NCBI GenBank assembly: GCA_965657505.1
Contig: CBFHON010000001.1
Coordinates: forward strand, 248,001-312,000
DNA from: TMED109 sp002171375
GTDB taxonomy: Bacteria > Pseudomonadota > Alphaproteobacteria > TMED109
Length of the DNA stretch: 64,000 nucleotides
Direction of reading: 5' to 3'
In this document: in pieces, positions 1 through 8,241 of the stretch
Position numbering within the stretch: the stretch's first letter is position 1
Layout of the letters: each line of letters opens with the position of its first letter
Program-made: the position numbers and the translations under genes
The notes under the pieces: model-generated
Database searches by the model: none
The model's input: the letters and a program-made list of their open reading frames with translations, nothing else
Told to the model about the DNA's origin: nothing

Positions 1-778
1 TAAACATAACCTTCCCGCTGTAGGTGAGCATTTTCAGGACCATTTCATGGCAAGGCTCCAATGGAAATTAAAATTAAAAAAAGCATCTTATAATTATTTA
101 GGCAGAGGTATTAATAAATATAATGAAATAGCTAAATATATTTTAAGAAAAAAAGGATTATTTAGCATGCCGGCTGCTTCTATAATAGCATTTCTTAAAA
201 CACAGAATTATTTAGAAAGTCCGGATATACAGATACAATATATACCATTTTCTGTTGGTAGCTTAAAAAAGAGAATTTTCCATGATTTTCCTGGTATGGC
301 AGCAGCATGTTATCAATTAAGACCAAATAGTATGGGTTCAATTCATATTTGTTCTCCTGACCCATATAAACATCCAAGTATTAAATTTAATTTTTTGTCT
401 CATGATTTAGATAAACGTGTTCTAATAGATGCAGTAAAAATTATGAGAAATATTGTTGAGGCTAAACCAATGGATTTAATTAGAGATTTTGAACATTCAC
501 CAGGTGCATCAGTCTCTACAGATGATGAAATTGAACAATATATTCGTGAAACTGCAGAAACTGGATTTCATCCTTCTGGAACATGTAGGATGGGCCCAGG
601 TTCAAATTCGGTTGTAAACGATGAACTAAAAATACATGGTTTAAATGGTATAAGAGTTGCAGATGCATCTATATTTCCTACTATTCCATCAGGTAACACA
701 AATGCGGCTTGTATAATGGTGGGTGAAAAAGTGTCTGAATTAATAAAAGAGTCAATAAATAGGGGGGGAATGAAATGA
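1..778 (+). CDS. GMC family oxidoreductase, C-terminal part (5' end outside window)
   Basis: FAD-dependent GMC (glucose-methanol-choline) oxidoreductase, a family that oxidises alcohols to aldehydes or ketones. The reading frame is open from base 2, and the codons before the ATG at 47 encode NLPAVGEHFQDHF, the family's conserved L-P-G-V-G-x-x-L-Q-D-H region, so the gene begins upstream and the ATG is internal. The C-terminus carries the diagnostic GFHPSGTCRMG with the active-site His, then VADASIFPTIPSGNTNAACIM with the conserved Asn. Substrate specificity cannot be read from this fragment. The stop overlaps the next start (ATGA), so it is probably translationally coupled to the PhyH gene. 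Confidence 0.93.
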   Translation, partial: KHNLPAVGEHFQDHFMARLQWKLKLKKASYNYLGRGINKYNEIAKYILRKKGLFSMPAASIIAFLKTQNYLESPDIQIQYIPFSVGSLKKRIFHDFPGMAAACYQLRPNSMGSIHICSPDPYKHPSIKFNFLSHDLDKRVLIDAVKIMRNIVEAKPMDLIRDFEHSPGASVSTDDEIEQYIRETAETGFHPSGTCRMGPGSNSVVNDELKIHGLNGIRVADASIFPTIPSGNTNAACIMVGEKVSELIKESINRGGMK

Positions 779-1650
779 ATTATAATTTATCTAATGACCA
801 AGTTAATGAATATAATGAAAATGGTTACTTAATAGTTGAAAATGTAATCCATAAAAATTTTTTAACTGAACTAAACAGTGCAACTGATAAGATGCTTAAA
901 TATGCGGCGTTAATTAATAATTCTGATGAACAGTTTGACTTAGGAGATAATCATACATCCTCAAAACCAAGTGTAAGGAGGATAAAACAACCTCAAAATT
1001 ATAATGATGTATTCAAAAAACTATTATTCTATCCTAATATTATTCAAAAAGTAATATCTTTGCTAGGTAATAACTTTAGGTTACATAATGGCAAAATGAA
1101 TTTAAAGTCTCCTTCTGCAGGAGATTTAGTTGATTGGCATCAGGACTGGGCTTTTTATCCTCATTCTAATGATGATGTTTTGGCTGTGGGAATAATGCTT
1201 GATGATATGACATTAGATAATGGGACTGTACTATTTGTTCCAGGATCACATAAAGGTGAAGTATATGATCATCATCATAATGGATATTTTGCAGGAGCGA
1301 TTGATACTAAAAAAAGTAATATAGATTTAAGTAACGTAAAAGAAATAACAGGAAAAGCTGGGACTATTACAATACATCATGCAAGACTTCTTCATGCCTC
1401 AAAGCCAAATATATCAAAATCTAATAGAAGATTCTTGCTTTGGGAATTTGCAGCTAATGATGCTTGGCCATTGATGGGAATAAATAACTATGAAGAATTC
1501 AATAAAAAAATAATTTCAGGAAATGCAATTAATAATCCAAGGCTTACTCAAGTTCCTGTAAGAATGCCTTTGCCTGCAGCAATTAATCAGGGATCAATAT
1601 TCGAAAATCAAAAAACTATTACAAAGAATAAAAAGAATATACTCATATAA
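775..1650 (+). CDS. Phytanoyl-CoA dioxygenase (PhyH) family protein
   Basis: Non-haem Fe(II)/2-oxoglutarate-dependent oxygenase of the PhyH family, 291 aa and likely cytoplasmic. Iron ligands are visible: WHQD (His122, Asp124) and a distal His about residue 207 in RLLHASKPN, followed by an Arg at about 219 for 2-oxoglutarate binding. The start overlaps the stop of the GMC gene by 4 nt. Such enzymes hydroxylate small organic substrates. The pairing with an alcohol-oxidising GMC enzyme suggests sequential oxidation of one compound, but that is inference and the substrate is unknown. Confidence 0.9.
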   Translation: MNYNLSNDQVNEYNENGYLIVENVIHKNFLTELNSATDKMLKYAALINNSDEQFDLGDNHTSSKPSVRRIKQPQNYNDVFKKLLFYPNIIQKVISLLGNNFRLHNGKMNLKSPSAGDLVDWHQDWAFYPHSNDDVLAVGIMLDDMTLDNGTVLFVPGSHKGEVYDHHHNGYFAGAIDTKKSNIDLSNVKEITGKAGTITIHHARLLHASKPNISKSNRRFLLWEFAANDAWPLMGINNYEEFNKKIISGNAINNPRLTQVPVRMPLPAAINQGSIFENQKTITKNKKNILI

Positions 1651-1738
1651 AAACTATATGTAATTTTTACTAATAATAATTTGCATAATTTATTAATAAG
1701 AGTAGCCTATATTTCTTATATAAAAAGGGGAGAGAAAA

Positions 1739-2989
1739 ATGAGAATATTAAGTATAATACTTATTTCTTCATTTTTATCATTATCTGCTTTTGCAGATAC
1801 AACTGATCAAAAATGGATGAATAAAGTAGAAATAACTAAAGAAGGAACACACTGTATAGATGATAAAAATTGTTTTAATCGTTATCACCCAGCAATCCCA
1901 GCTGCAGTAAAAGCTAATCCAGGTGATATAATTATTATTCATTCTAGAGATGCTTTAGATAGTCAGTTCAGGTTAGATTCTATAGCAGATGATTTATCAA
2001 CGGTAGATTTAGGACTAGTTCATCCTATGATGGGGCCAGTTCATATTAATGGTGCAAAAAGAGGAGATGCATTAGAAGTTGAAATAGTTGATATTATTCC
2101 AGATGAGTATGGTTATACAGTTATCGCACCAGGATTTGGATTTTTAAGAGATATGTTTCCTGATCCTTACATTGTAAATTGGAAATTAACGAGAGTTGGT
2201 GCTGTATCAGATGGTATGCCAGGTATTACTGTGCCTTTTGAGGCGTTTCCTGGATCTATTGGTGTTTTACCAGGTTTACCTGAAGTAAAAGCATGGAAAG
2301 CTCGTGAAGCTGATTTAGCAGCCGCTGGAGGAGTTGTACTTGGGCCATCTTCAGGAGGAGCACTTCCTGCTGCAGTTTGTGGCGAAGGAGGTAGTCATGC
2401 AGAAGATTGTCTTAGAACTATTCCACCGAGAGAGAATGGTGGTAATATGGATGTTCAACAAATGCAAATAGGTACAAAAATTATTTTCCCATGCTTTATT
2501 GATGGATGTGGACTATTTACAGGAGATGTACATTATGCTCAGGGTGACGGAGAAGTTTCAGGAACTGCTATTGAAATGGGAGCAATAAATGTTCTTAGAA
2601 CAAGAATAATTAAAGGCGGTGGTAAAAATATGGATATGCCAGTTACAGTAGGTAATGATCAAATAAGAGATATGGAGCCTACTCGCTACTATCAAACAGT
2701 TGGAATTCCTTTAAAAGGAAAAGGTGAGCAACTTCCATCTCATGGTTACCTTAATTCAGAAAAAATTACTAATTTAGAGAATTTATCTGAAGATTTAACT
2801 GCAGCCGCTCGTCATGCCCTAATTCAAATGATTGATTACATAGTTAGGGAGCATGGACTCACAAGAGAGCAAGCTTATATATTATGCTCTGTAGCAGTTG
2901 ATTTAAGAGTAGGTCAAGTAGTTGATGTACCTAATTTCATTATAACTGCAGTATTAAACTTAGATGTTTTTGATAAATATCGTAACTAA
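1739..2989 (+). CDS. Acetamidase/formamidase family protein, exported
   Basis: FmdA/AmdA-family amidase (416 aa), which in characterised members releases ammonia from formamide or acetamide. The family core is visible in LVHPMMGPVHINGAKRGDAL, the Gly-rich GGVVLGPSSGGALPAAVCG stretch and GCGLFTGDVHYAQGDGEVSGTA. It begins with a Sec-type signal peptide (residues 1-19, ending SAFA), so it is predicted to be periplasmic, whereas many family members are cytoplasmic. A strong AGGGGAG ribosome binding site precedes the ATG. The gap of 88 nt to the PhyH gene leaves room for its own promoter. The natural amide is unknown. Confidence 0.88.
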   Translation: MRILSIILISSFLSLSAFADTTDQKWMNKVEITKEGTHCIDDKNCFNRYHPAIPAAVKANPGDIIIIHSRDALDSQFRLDSIADDLSTVDLGLVHPMMGPVHINGAKRGDALEVEIVDIIPDEYGYTVIAPGFGFLRDMFPDPYIVNWKLTRVGAVSDGMPGITVPFEAFPGSIGVLPGLPEVKAWKAREADLAAAGGVVLGPSSGGALPAAVCGEGGSHAEDCLRTIPPRENGGNMDVQQMQIGTKIIFPCFIDGCGLFTGDVHYAQGDGEVSGTAIEMGAINVLRTRIIKGGGKNMDMPVTVGNDQIRDMEPTRYYQTVGIPLKGKGEQLPSHGYLNSEKITNLENLSEDLTAAARHALIQMIDYIVREHGLTREQAYILCSVAVDLRVGQVVDVPNFIITAVLNLDVFDKYRN

Positions 2990-2999
2990 ATACTAATAT

Positions 3000-3036
3000 A
3001 TATATGAGAAGTTCATTGTTTGAATTTCTCATATAT
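3000..3036 (+). terminator. Long AT-rich hairpin after the formamidase gene
   Basis: An 11-bp perfect inverted repeat (ATATATGAGAA / TTCTCATATAT) with additional inner TTCA/TGAA pairing lies just after the formamidase stop. There is no long U tract, so it may be an RNA-stability hairpin or a weak terminator. Confidence 0.55.
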
Positions 3037-3050
3037 TGTAAATTACCTTT

Positions 3051-3623
3051 ATGTTAAATAGACGCTTTTTTTCTAAATCACTTATTTTATCTTTGTCATT
3101 TTTTTCGATGGGACATGCTCCTTGGGGGCAATGGCAGGTATATCGAATGAGGCATATGCTTATATTAAGTGTAATTGAAGATAAAAATAGCTATCCTTTT
3201 TCTAAAAAAATTATTGATTCACTTGAGCAAACTTTACCTGAATCAAGAGCACGACCTGCAAGAGCAAGAGGGTTTAGAAGGGTTTATAGCTTGCTATCTA
3301 CTGATCAAATGCCTCTAGTAGTTTTATCTAAAGATGTAGCAATATCGTTACTTTATGGAACAGGAGTATTTAGTGAATTTTCTCCAGTTAATATGAATTT
3401 AGTTTATGATTTTGGAAGTATGGTATTATTAGCTCGACCTAAAATGCCAGATAGTCACACATGGAGAATAACAGATGCACTTATTAGGTCAGGTGAGTAT
3501 GATGGTGTAATTAATAATACTGAAATACCTATTCATAATGGATCAAATACTAGATTTATGAATCTACCTATGCCTGAAGAACCAAAAAAAGATGAAGAAA
3601 TAGAAAATGCACCAATATTATAA
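3051..3623 (+). CDS. Exported protein of unknown function with Tat-like signal
   Basis: 190-aa protein I do not recognise with confidence. The N-terminus NRRFFSKSLILSLSFFS has twin arginines, a Phe-Phe and a hydrophobic core, resembling a Tat signal; tatABC is in the same window. The middle is rich in Arg/Ala/Pro (PESRARPARARGFRR) and is followed by alternating hydrophobic strands (MPLVVLSKDVAISLLYGTG, FGSMVLLARP) and an amphipathic helix (HTWRITDALI). This order is reminiscent of the C-terminal half of TAXI-type TRAP solute-binding proteins, but the resemblance is weak. It ends in an acidic Glu/Lys tail. It follows the formamidase on the same strand. Confidence 0.65.
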   Translation: MLNRRFFSKSLILSLSFFSMGHAPWGQWQVYRMRHMLILSVIEDKNSYPFSKKIIDSLEQTLPESRARPARARGFRRVYSLLSTDQMPLVVLSKDVAISLLYGTGVFSEFSPVNMNLVYDFGSMVLLARPKMPDSHTWRITDALIRSGEYDGVINNTEIPIHNGSNTRFMNLPMPEEPKKDEEIENAPIL

Positions 3624-3654
3624 TATAGTCTGACCTATATTGATCAGACTATAT
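3623..3654. terminator. Bidirectional terminator between convergent genes
   Basis: Perfect 11-bp inverted repeat ATATAGTCTGA / TCAGACTATAT with a 10-nt loop, placed exactly between the stop of the exported protein (plus) and the stop of the metY/metZ gene (minus), with A/T runs on both sides. Confidence 0.75.
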
Positions 3655-3666
3655 ATATGATAAATA

Positions 3667-4977
3667 TTAAGCTGCTTTCATAAATTTATTTGCTTCAATT
3701 AAGGCATTATCAATATCATTTATTATATCATCAATATGCTCTATGCCTATAGACAATCTAATATAAGAATTGCTTACTCCCGTCCTTAGCTTATCTTCTT
3801 CACTTAATTGTGAATGAGTAGTGGATGCAGGATGAATTGCAAGACTTCTTGAATCTCCAATATTTGCTACATGGTAAAATAGTTTTAATGAATCAATAAA
3901 TTTTTTACCAGTTTCAATACCTCCATTAATTTCGAAGCCAATAAGAGCACCGAAGCCATTATCCAGATAAGTATTTGCTCTTTTTTTATTTTCTCCAGTG
4001 AATAAGCTTGGGTAAATTACTTTGTCTACTAATTTTGATAAAGATAAATGATCTGCAACTAATTTTGCATTTTTACACTGCTCTTTAATTCTTAAAGGTA
4101 ATGTTTCTAATCCTTGAATAAATTGAAAAGCATTAAAAGGGCTCATTGCACCACCAATATCTCTAAGAAGAGTTACTCTAGCTTTAAGAATGTATGCTAT
4201 AGGCCCTAGAGGTTTTACTGCTTCAGTCCATACAGCTCCGTGGTAGCTTGGATCAGGATTATTTAGTAGAGGTTGTCTTTCTTTAAAGTCTTCCCAATTA
4301 AAATTACCACTATCAATGATTATGCCACCTATACTAGTCCCATGACCACCTATATATTTTGTGGTTGAATGAACAACTATACTAGCGCCATGAATTATTG
4401 GTTTTGATATAATTGGAGCTGCAGTATTATCGATAATTAATGGTATTCCTAACTTTTTACCTATATCTGAAACTTCTTTAATTGGAAAAATATTAAGTTT
4501 TGGATTAGGAAGTGTTTCTCCAAAATAAGCTCTTGTATTATCATCTGTTGCATCTAAAAAATTATTTGGCTCAGATGGATCAACAAATCGAACTTCAATG
4601 CCCTGATCTTTTAGTGTATTAGCAAATAAATTCCAAGTACCTCCATATACATCAGTAGAACATACAATGTTATCGCCATTTTTAGCTATATTTTGTATTG
4701 CTATTGCTGTAGCTGACTGACCAGATGAAGTTGCTAAGCCGGCTACTCCTCCTTCTAACTGTGCAACTCTTTTCTCTAAAACATCTGTAGTGGGATTCAT
4801 TATTCTCGTATAAATGTTTCCAAGTTCCGATAATGCAAATAAATTCGCTGCATGATCAGTATTATCAAATTGAAAAGAAGTTGTTTGATGAATAGGAACA
4901 GCTACAGATCCGGTTGTTGGGTCAGCTCTCCATCCACTGTGAAGAGCTATAGTTTCTGGTTTTGAATAATTAGTCAT
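3667..4977 (-). CDS. metY: O-acetylhomoserine/O-succinylhomoserine sulfhydrylase (Cys/Met metabolism PLP enzyme)
   Basis: PLP-dependent sulfhydrylase making homocysteine from an acyl-homoserine and sulfide, 436 aa and cytoplasmic. The PLP lysine is Lys207 in VHSTTKYIGGHGTS; the Cys/Met-metabolism fold is continuous from ETIALHSGWR to the C-terminal GVSNSYIRLSIGIE. The start is the ATG at 4977, preceded by AAGGAG at 4984-4989. An in-frame upstream extension of 37 codons reads through riboswitch RNA and is not protein. A SAM-II aptamer, a terminator and a second SAM-V-like element lie in the leader, so transcription and translation are both likely shut off when SAM is plentiful. MetY versus MetZ (acetyl versus succinyl donor) cannot be settled from sequence alone. 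Confidence 0.93.
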   Translation of the reverse strand: MTNYSKPETIALHSGWRADPTTGSVAVPIHQTTSFQFDNTDHAANLFALSELGNIYTRIMNPTTDVLEKRVAQLEGGVAGLATSSGQSATAIAIQNIAKNGDNIVCSTDVYGGTWNLFANTLKDQGIEVRFVDPSEPNNFLDATDDNTRAYFGETLPNPKLNIFPIKEVSDIGKKLGIPLIIDNTAAPIISKPIIHGASIVVHSTTKYIGGHGTSIGGIIIDSGNFNWEDFKERQPLLNNPDPSYHGAVWTEAVKPLGPIAYILKARVTLLRDIGGAMSPFNAFQFIQGLETLPLRIKEQCKNAKLVADHLSLSKLVDKVIYPSLFTGENKKRANTYLDNGFGALIGFEINGGIETGKKFIDSLKLFYHVANIGDSRSLAIHPASTTHSQLSEEDKLRTGVSNSYIRLSIGIEHIDDIINDIDNALIEANKFMKAA

Positions 4978-5040
4978 ATTAATCTCCTTCCCATATAAAT
5001 GGGCTTCAATATAACTCCAGCTTATTTGTAGAAGGAACCC
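4978..5040 (-). promoter_or_regulatory. Candidate SAM-V-like riboswitch over the metY ribosome binding site
   Basis: Minus-strand leader segment directly before metY. It contains a CCCAU...AUGGG hairpin (4990-5003) immediately followed by the Shine-Dalgarno AAGGAG (4984-4989), and an upstream UCCUU (5032-5036) able to pair with AAGGA of the SD. The GAAGCCCAUUU core, pseudoknot-like geometry and position directly after a SAM-II unit match what I recall of SAM-V elements in marine alphaproteobacteria. Expected action: SAM binding hides the SD. I lack a covariance-model score, so the class assignment is provisional. Confidence 0.68.
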
Positions 5041-5048
5041 TAAGAAAT

Positions 5049-5089
5049 AAAAAAAACCACTCAAATTTCTTTGGTGGTTCCTAACCACC
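5049..5089 (-). terminator. Riboswitch-controlled terminator/antiterminator of metY leader
   Basis: On the minus strand AACCAC...GUGGUU (5055-5079) with inner CAAA/UUUG pairing and a GAAA loop is followed by a run of U residues (to about 5049): an intrinsic terminator. The overlapping sequence GGUGGUU-AGG-AACCACC (5073-5089) forms an alternative 7-bp hairpin that consumes the terminator's 5' arm. GGUGG also belongs to the 3' end of the SAM-II aptamer, so SAM binding should prevent the antiterminator and favour termination. Confidence 0.85.
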
Positions 5090-5143
5090 TCTTTAGCAGT
5101 ATTTATATAGCGCTCGCAAGCTGGAGCTCAAATCAGCGCTTAA
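5083..5143 (-). promoter_or_regulatory. SAM-II riboswitch aptamer
   Basis: The minus strand shows the SAM-II signature with correct spacing: P1 stem AGCGCU (5135-5140) pairing with AGCGCU (5109-5114), the loop beginning GAUUU, UUGC before the closing arm, then AUAAAU, three nt, GCUAAA, one nt, AGG. This matches the well-studied metagenomic SAM-II core (GCGCUGAUUU, AUAAAUnnnGCUAAAnAGG). It sits a few nt after a promoter and upstream of a methionine-synthesis gene, the expected context for this class. Confidence 0.93.
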
Positions 5144-5146
5144 CTA

Positions 5147-5175
5147 ATAGTAAACAATATATTTTTTATTGTAAA
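5147..5175 (-). promoter_or_regulatory. Promoter of the metY leader
   Basis: Minus strand TTTACA (5170-5175), 17-nt spacer, TACTAT (5147-5152). The implied transcription start is about 5140, at the first base of the SAM-II P1 stem, which supports both calls. Confidence 0.65.
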
Positions 5176-5232
5176 CCTCTTTAAGAATTTATTATTATAA
5201 TATAATTTATTTAAAAAATAATTGGAGAGAAA

Positions 5233-6345
5233 ATGTTTGATTATCCAGCTGGAATTAGATCAAGAACTATTAAAGATATTAACGGTCTTTCAATGCATAT
5301 ATTAGAGGCAGGATATGAGGATAAAGCTAATAAGCCTTGCATTGTATTACTTCATGGATTTCCAGAGTTAGCTTATAGTTGGAGAAAAATCTTTAAACCC
5401 TTATCAGATGCAGGTTATTATGTAATAGCTCCTGATCAGAGAGGCTATGGTTATACAGAAGGGTGGAATAATAATTACGAAGGTGATATTTCAGAATATG
5501 AAATATCTAATTTAATTACGGATATTATTTCATTAGTATATTCATTAGAAAGAAAATCAATTGATTGCCTTGTAGGGCATGATTTTGGTTCAATTGTTGC
5601 TGCACATGCAGCTGTTATTAGACCAGATATATTTAAATCAGTAGTGCTAATGAGTGCTCCTTTTAATGGAATGCCATCTATAGAACCAATTAATACAATA
5701 GAAAAAGTAGATATTCATAAAGACTTACAAAATTTAGATCGGCCTAGAAAGCATTATCAATGGTATTACTCATCTAAAGAAGCAAATAATGATATGTGTA
5801 ATTCTGATCAAGGTATGAAGGATTTTCTTAGGGCATATTATCATGTAAAAAGTGGAAATTGGAAAGATAATAATCCTTTTAAACTTAATGCATGGAATGC
5901 TTCAGAATTAGAAAAAATGCCTGGATATTATATTATGGATTTTCATTTAGGAATGGCGGAGCAAGTAAATATAGATATGCCTTCAAGTGAGGAAATTGAT
6001 AAATGTAAATGGCTAACTGATATAGAATTACAGTATTATGTTGATGTTTTTAATAATACTCAATTTCAAGGAGGACTAAACTGGTATAGGTGTATGATTG
6101 ATAATCTCATTCAATCTAAATTAAGAATTTATAGTAATCTTAAAATAGATATTCCCTCCATGTTCATAGCTGGTAGAAAGGATTGGGGAATTTACCAAAA
6201 GCCCGATGCATTAGAAAATATGCAATTAAAAATTTGTACTAATATGCAATCTTGTGAATTAATAGATGGAGCTGGTCATTGGGTACAACAGGAAAAACCA
6301 GAAGAAGTCGCAAAATTATTATTAAGTTTTTTATCTAAATTATAA
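5233..6345 (+). CDS. Alpha/beta hydrolase, epoxide hydrolase-like
   Basis: 370-aa alpha/beta-hydrolase fold protein. HGFPEL (about residue 41) is the oxyanion motif, and the nucleophile is Asp117 in GHDFGS, the aspartate elbow typical of epoxide hydrolases and dehalogenases rather than esterases. His349 in GAGHWVQQEKP completes the catalytic set. A large cap domain separates the two. It likely hydrolyses an epoxide to a diol in the cytoplasm, but substrate and exact activity are inferred. It is transcribed divergently from metY, has GGAGAG before the ATG, and its stop directly abuts the stop of the convergent quinone reductase gene. Confidence 0.82.
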   Translation: MFDYPAGIRSRTIKDINGLSMHILEAGYEDKANKPCIVLLHGFPELAYSWRKIFKPLSDAGYYVIAPDQRGYGYTEGWNNNYEGDISEYEISNLITDIISLVYSLERKSIDCLVGHDFGSIVAAHAAVIRPDIFKSVVLMSAPFNGMPSIEPINTIEKVDIHKDLQNLDRPRKHYQWYYSSKEANNDMCNSDQGMKDFLRAYYHVKSGNWKDNNPFKLNAWNASELEKMPGYYIMDFHLGMAEQVNIDMPSSEEIDKCKWLTDIELQYYVDVFNNTQFQGGLNWYRCMIDNLIQSKLRIYSNLKIDIPSMFIAGRKDWGIYQKPDALENMQLKICTNMQSCELIDGAGHWVQQEKPEEVAKLLLSFLSKL

Positions 6346-7320
6346 CTAAACTTTTACTATTGCTTTACCTATAATTTTTCTGTCAGCAATAGCTTGCATA
6401 GCATCTAGAGTATTTTCTAATGGCACTTTCATAGAAATTCTTGGCTTAATATAGCCTTCTTCTATCCATTGATATAACTTTTCAAAATTTTGTAAATTTA
6501 TTTTTGGAGTTCTTTCTACAAAAGCTCCCCAAAAAACACCAACTATATCGCAAGATTTCAATAGTGCCAAATTTGCCGGTGCAGAAGGAATTCTTCCAGA
6601 AGTAAATCCTATAACTAATAATCTGCCTTCCCAAGATATACACCTTAGTGATTGATCAAAAACATCGCCTCCTACAGGGTCATAAATTACATCTGCTCCT
6701 TTACCATCAGTCATAGATTTAACGGTTTCTTTAAATTCTCCATTAGAGTAATTAATAATTTCATCTGCACCATGCTCTTTAGCAACATTACATTTTTCAT
6801 CTGTACTCGCTGTAGCAATAACTCTTGCACCCATTGCTTTTCCAATTTCTACAGCAGCTAATCCAACTCCACCAGCAGCTCCGTGTACTAGTAATGTTTC
6901 TCCATTTTTTAACTTACCTCTTTGAATTAGTGCGTGAGCAGATGTTCCATAAACCATTGGAAGTATAGAAGCTACTTCATAATCAACATTATCACTTAAG
7001 GGGATTATTTTTTTTTGAGGAGCTTTAACAATTTCTGCAAAAGATCCATGACCTGTCATTGCTATTACTCTTTGACCAACTTTAAAATCAGTCACATTTT
7101 TACCGAGAGAAATAATTTCTCCAGCTGCTTCTGCACCTGGTGCAAATGGAAAGTTAGGTTTGAATTGATATTTACCTTCAACCATTAAAATGTCAGGAAA
7201 ATTTACACCTGCAGCATGAACTTTGATATTGACTTCATCATCATTTAGAACAGGTTCAGGTATTTCTTCGACTTTTAAATTTTTTGCGGGTCCAAATTCT
7301 TTACATACTAGAGCTTTCAA
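6346..7320 (-). CDS. NADPH:quinone oxidoreductase family protein (zinc-free MDR)
   Basis: 324-aa medium-chain dehydrogenase/reductase. An N-terminal GroES-like domain (VHAAGVNFPDILMVEGKY, PFAPGAEAAGEI) is followed by a Rossmann domain with the nucleotide motif HGAAGGVGLAAVEIG. The catalytic and structural zinc cysteines of alcohol dehydrogenases are absent, as in quinone reductases and related enoyl reductases. The start is TTG with AAGGAG seven nt upstream. It reduces quinones or alpha,beta-unsaturated carbonyls with NADPH; the true substrate cannot be told from sequence. Confidence 0.87.
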   Translation of the reverse strand: MKALVCKEFGPAKNLKVEEIPEPVLNDDEVNIKVHAAGVNFPDILMVEGKYQFKPNFPFAPGAEAAGEIISLGKNVTDFKVGQRVIAMTGHGSFAEIVKAPQKKIIPLSDNVDYEVASILPMVYGTSAHALIQRGKLKNGETLLVHGAAGGVGLAAVEIGKAMGARVIATASTDEKCNVAKEHGADEIINYSNGEFKETVKSMTDGKGADVIYDPVGGDVFDQSLRCISWEGRLLVIGFTSGRIPSAPANLALLKSCDIVGVFWGAFVERTPKINLQNFEKLYQWIEEGYIKPRISMKVPLENTLDAMQAIADRKIIGKAIVKV

Positions 7321-7391
7321 ATATTTTCTCCTTGCTTTGTTATAAATATGATGACTTAAATTAGAATAACAAATTTTATATTAAATTATAT

Positions 7392-8141
7392 TTATTGCAA
7401 TACTAAGTTTTGAGTTAAATTTACGTAAAATGAACCTATTGTAAGTGGAATTCTAACTTCTACTGGAAAATAAAATATACTATTGGATAGCTTTTTTAAT
7501 TTAATCATGCCCTCTTTAGGATGCTTACTTAATTCTTTTTTTGAATAGCCTGCTATTCTGATAATTTTTAATTTGCATATTAGTTCATCTTTATTTTTTT
7601 CTATTGTTTTATATACTAAATTAAATCTTCTTCTTCCATCAAATACATTAATTGTACGATTACAAGAATTGTTATTAGCACTTAATATACCTAGAGCTAA
7701 AATAGAATTCACTGGATCAAAAGTATTTATTAGTAACTCTTGAGAAACCTGTTCTCTCCTAGTATCATTACTTGGATGAGGAAAAGCTGATTCAACTATG
7801 GGAAGGTTATTTTTATATTTGATATTAATAAAACCAGTTTCTTTGTTTTCTCTTATATCTTTTATCTTGTATATAAACGGAGTAATTGTAAAATTATTAA
7901 TAGATCCAGCAACCTCAATAACCTGTTTCCATGGATAAAATAACTTAGTAAGACCAGAGGTATTTGATTGAGCTATAAGTGTATATTTATCATTATTTAT
8001 CTCAAATAAGACATCAGATTCACCTACTTTGAAACCCGAAAGGTAGCCTTCAATAGTAATATTCCATTTTTTTGATAATGCAGAACTATTATAAATAAAA
8101 CAAAAAAATATCAATGTTAATAATAATTTATTCAAAAACAA
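7392..8141 (-). CDS. DUF3108 domain-containing exported protein
   Basis: 249-aa protein with an N-terminal signal peptide (hydrophobic residues 5-20, then NSSALSK), predicted periplasmic or outer-membrane associated. The body resembles DUF3108: it begins with a beta-strand repeat describing GYLSGFKVGES, and has DPVNSILALGIL followed by a Cys and NVFDGRRRFNLVYK, the family's most conserved stretch. Function of the family is unknown. Start codon is TTG (AGGA 5 nt before it). It ends 71 nt upstream of the quinone reductase start on the same strand. Confidence 0.75.
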   Translation of the reverse strand: MFLNKLLLTLIFFCFIYNSSALSKKWNITIEGYLSGFKVGESDVLFEINNDKYTLIAQSNTSGLTKLFYPWKQVIEVAGSINNFTITPFIYKIKDIRENKETGFINIKYKNNLPIVESAFPHPSNDTRREQVSQELLINTFDPVNSILALGILSANNNSCNRTINVFDGRRRFNLVYKTIEKNKDELICKLKIIRIAGYSKKELSKHPKEGMIKLKKLSNSIFYFPVEVRIPLTIGSFYVNLTQNLVLQ

Positions 8142-8241
8142 TTAAATCCTATATATGTTTAAATTAATTAATTTTACTTATATTATAAACATATAGATCT
8201 TATATTATAGTATATTATTCATAATTGAGTAAAGGTGATAA

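Noticed and set aside
4978..5088. In-frame 37-codon N-terminal extension of MetY
   Set aside because: It reads through the terminator and SAM-V-like leader; the ATG at 4977 has an AAGGAG and matches the family start.
8142..8241. preQ1 riboswitch before queC
   Set aside because: No preQ1-I or preQ1-II core found; the leader is plain AT-rich sequence.
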